Of a stretch of DNA of 6,292 bases, positions 5,869 to 6,292 are shown in pieces. The position numbers and the translations under genes are program-made. Origin of the DNA: an uncultured Acidimicrobiales bacterium (GTDB lineage Bacteria > Actinomycetota > Acidimicrobiia > Acidimicrobiales > Iamiaceae); assembly GCA_937926025.1 (NCBI GenBank), contig CALANQ010000523.1:1-6292 (forward strand), written 5' to 3'. The stretch's first letter is position 1; every line of letters starts with the position of its first letter. The notes under the pieces are model-generated. The model was not told where the DNA came from. It made no database searches and saw only the letters and a list, made by a program, of their open reading frames with translations.

Positions 5869-5902
5869 CACCCCCCGGCCCGGACCCGCGGCCTCGCCGG
5901 TG
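5856..5902. terminator. Inverted repeat between convergent genes, possible bidirectional terminator
   Basis: CACCGGCGAG (5856-5865) and CTCGCCGGTG (5893-5902) form a perfect 10-bp stem around a 27-nt GC-rich loop. The left arm overlaps the last codons of the VOC-DUF664 gene, and the right arm ends 22 nt before the stop of the opposing membrane-protein gene. It is well placed to end both transcripts, but there is no T tract and the loop is long. Confidence 0.4.
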
Positions 5903-5924
5903 CGACGTCCGGGGCGGGATCCGG

Positions 5925-6278
5925 TCAGCCGGTGTAGGTGGGGGTGCCGCCGACGGGGGTGGCGGGGGCGGCTTCAGGCTGGGCCTCGGTGTCGGGGTCT
6001 GCGGGATCGGTGGGGTCGGTGGCCTCGGGGCGGGGCAGGAAGCCGTCGCCCTCGACCATGACGATCGTGGCCGAGCCCGTGCGCGTCGCGGCGATGATCT
6101 CAAGAAAAAGCACGATGAGTCCGCTGGCGATGAGGATGTCACCCACCGTCACCGTCCAGACCGCGCCGGAAACGAGCGGGATGGGCGCCACGCCCGTCTC
6201 CATGGTCGCGCCCGTCAGGAACACGACGATATTGTAGGCGATGACGACAAGCGCCATGAGCGGCAGCGTACCGGACAT
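5925..6278 (-). CDS. Small membrane protein, two transmembrane helices and acidic Pro-rich tail
   Basis: A 117-residue protein of unknown function. Residues 5-24 (LPLMALVVIAYNIVVFLTG region) and about 40-64 (VWTVTVGDILIASGLIVLFLEI) are hydrophobic helices joined by a short Gly/Pro loop. T65-R-T-G-S-A-T-I-V73 follows, then a tail (74-117) rich in Pro, Asp, Glu, Thr and Ala with no predicted fold. The ATG at 6278 is preceded by AGGGGGGG 4 nt upstream as an SD. The membrane part (6060-6278) has about 64% G+C by hand count and codons such as CTT TTT CTT and AAT; the tail (5941-6060) has about 78%. From memory, the membrane part resembles small proteobacterial membrane proteins that continue into two more helices after TRTGSATIV. 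If so, this is a truncated or fused version. That recollection is unverified. Confidence 0.65.
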   Translation of the reverse strand: MSGTLPLMALVVIAYNIVVFLTGATMETGVAPIPLVSGAVWTVTVGDILIASGLIVLFLEIIAATRTGSATIVMVEGDGFLPRPEATDPTDPADPDTEAQPEAAPATPVGGTPTYTG

Positions 6279-6292
6279 GTTTCCCCCCCTGT

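Noticed and set aside
4801..5871. A 356-residue minus-strand frame antisense to the VOC-DUF664 gene
   Set aside because: Val/Gly/Asp-rich low-complexity translation without motifs; the plus strand carries two recognisable domains.
5938..6237. A plus-strand frame of 99 residues over the small membrane-protein gene
   Set aside because: Ser/Gly/Val-rich with no SD. The minus-strand frame gives two clean membrane helices and an SD before its ATG.

Overview
The window comes from a very GC-rich chromosome. By eye it is above 70% G+C through most of its length, with GTG starts and a G/C-dominated third codon position. The gene content suggests a high-GC actinobacterium: a DUF664-type DinB domain, a geranylgeranyl-reductase-like flavoprotein, a CFA-type lipid methyltransferase, and a small helical protein with a proline-rich tail next to dapB. 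From memory, the helical/proline-rich protein fits Acidimicrobiia best. That placement is inference; no rRNA or other marker is present.

Layout. (1) 28-1395 (+): FAD-dependent oxidoreductase of the geranylgeranyl reductase type, apparently just downstream of a gene whose last codons lie at the left edge. (2) 3467-1403 (-): a compact three-gene block transcribed leftward, in order the helical/proline-rich hypothetical protein, dapB (stop and start overlap as TGATG), and a class I SAM methyltransferase starting 8 nt after dapB. It converges on the flavoprotein gene with only 7 nt between the stop codons. (3) 3468-3605: a 138-nt divergent intergenic region holding two strong inverted repeats and good Shine-Dalgarno sites on both sides. 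(4) 3606-5868 (+): a cyclopropane-fatty-acid-synthase-family methyltransferase followed after 19 nt by a VOC (glyoxalase-like)/DUF664 two-domain protein. (5) 6278-5925 (-): a small two-helix membrane protein, convergent with the previous gene. Its membrane part has clearly lower G+C and different codon use from everything else in the window.

How the genes relate. dapB is the only gene whose exact reaction can be named: diaminopimelate/lysine synthesis, which feeds peptidoglycan and protein. The CFA-type enzyme and the flavoprotein both belong to families that modify lipids (acyl-chain methylation or cyclopropanation; isoprenoid chain reduction). They are in separate transcription units, so a shared pathway is not demonstrated. 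I see no tRNA or rRNA gene, IS element, CRISPR array or phage gene, and no clear new defence or biosynthetic system. The points most worth a second look are the composition break inside the small membrane-protein gene, the uncharacterised proline-rich protein coupled to dapB, the VOC-DUF664 fusion, and the paired inverted repeats in the divergent promoter region.
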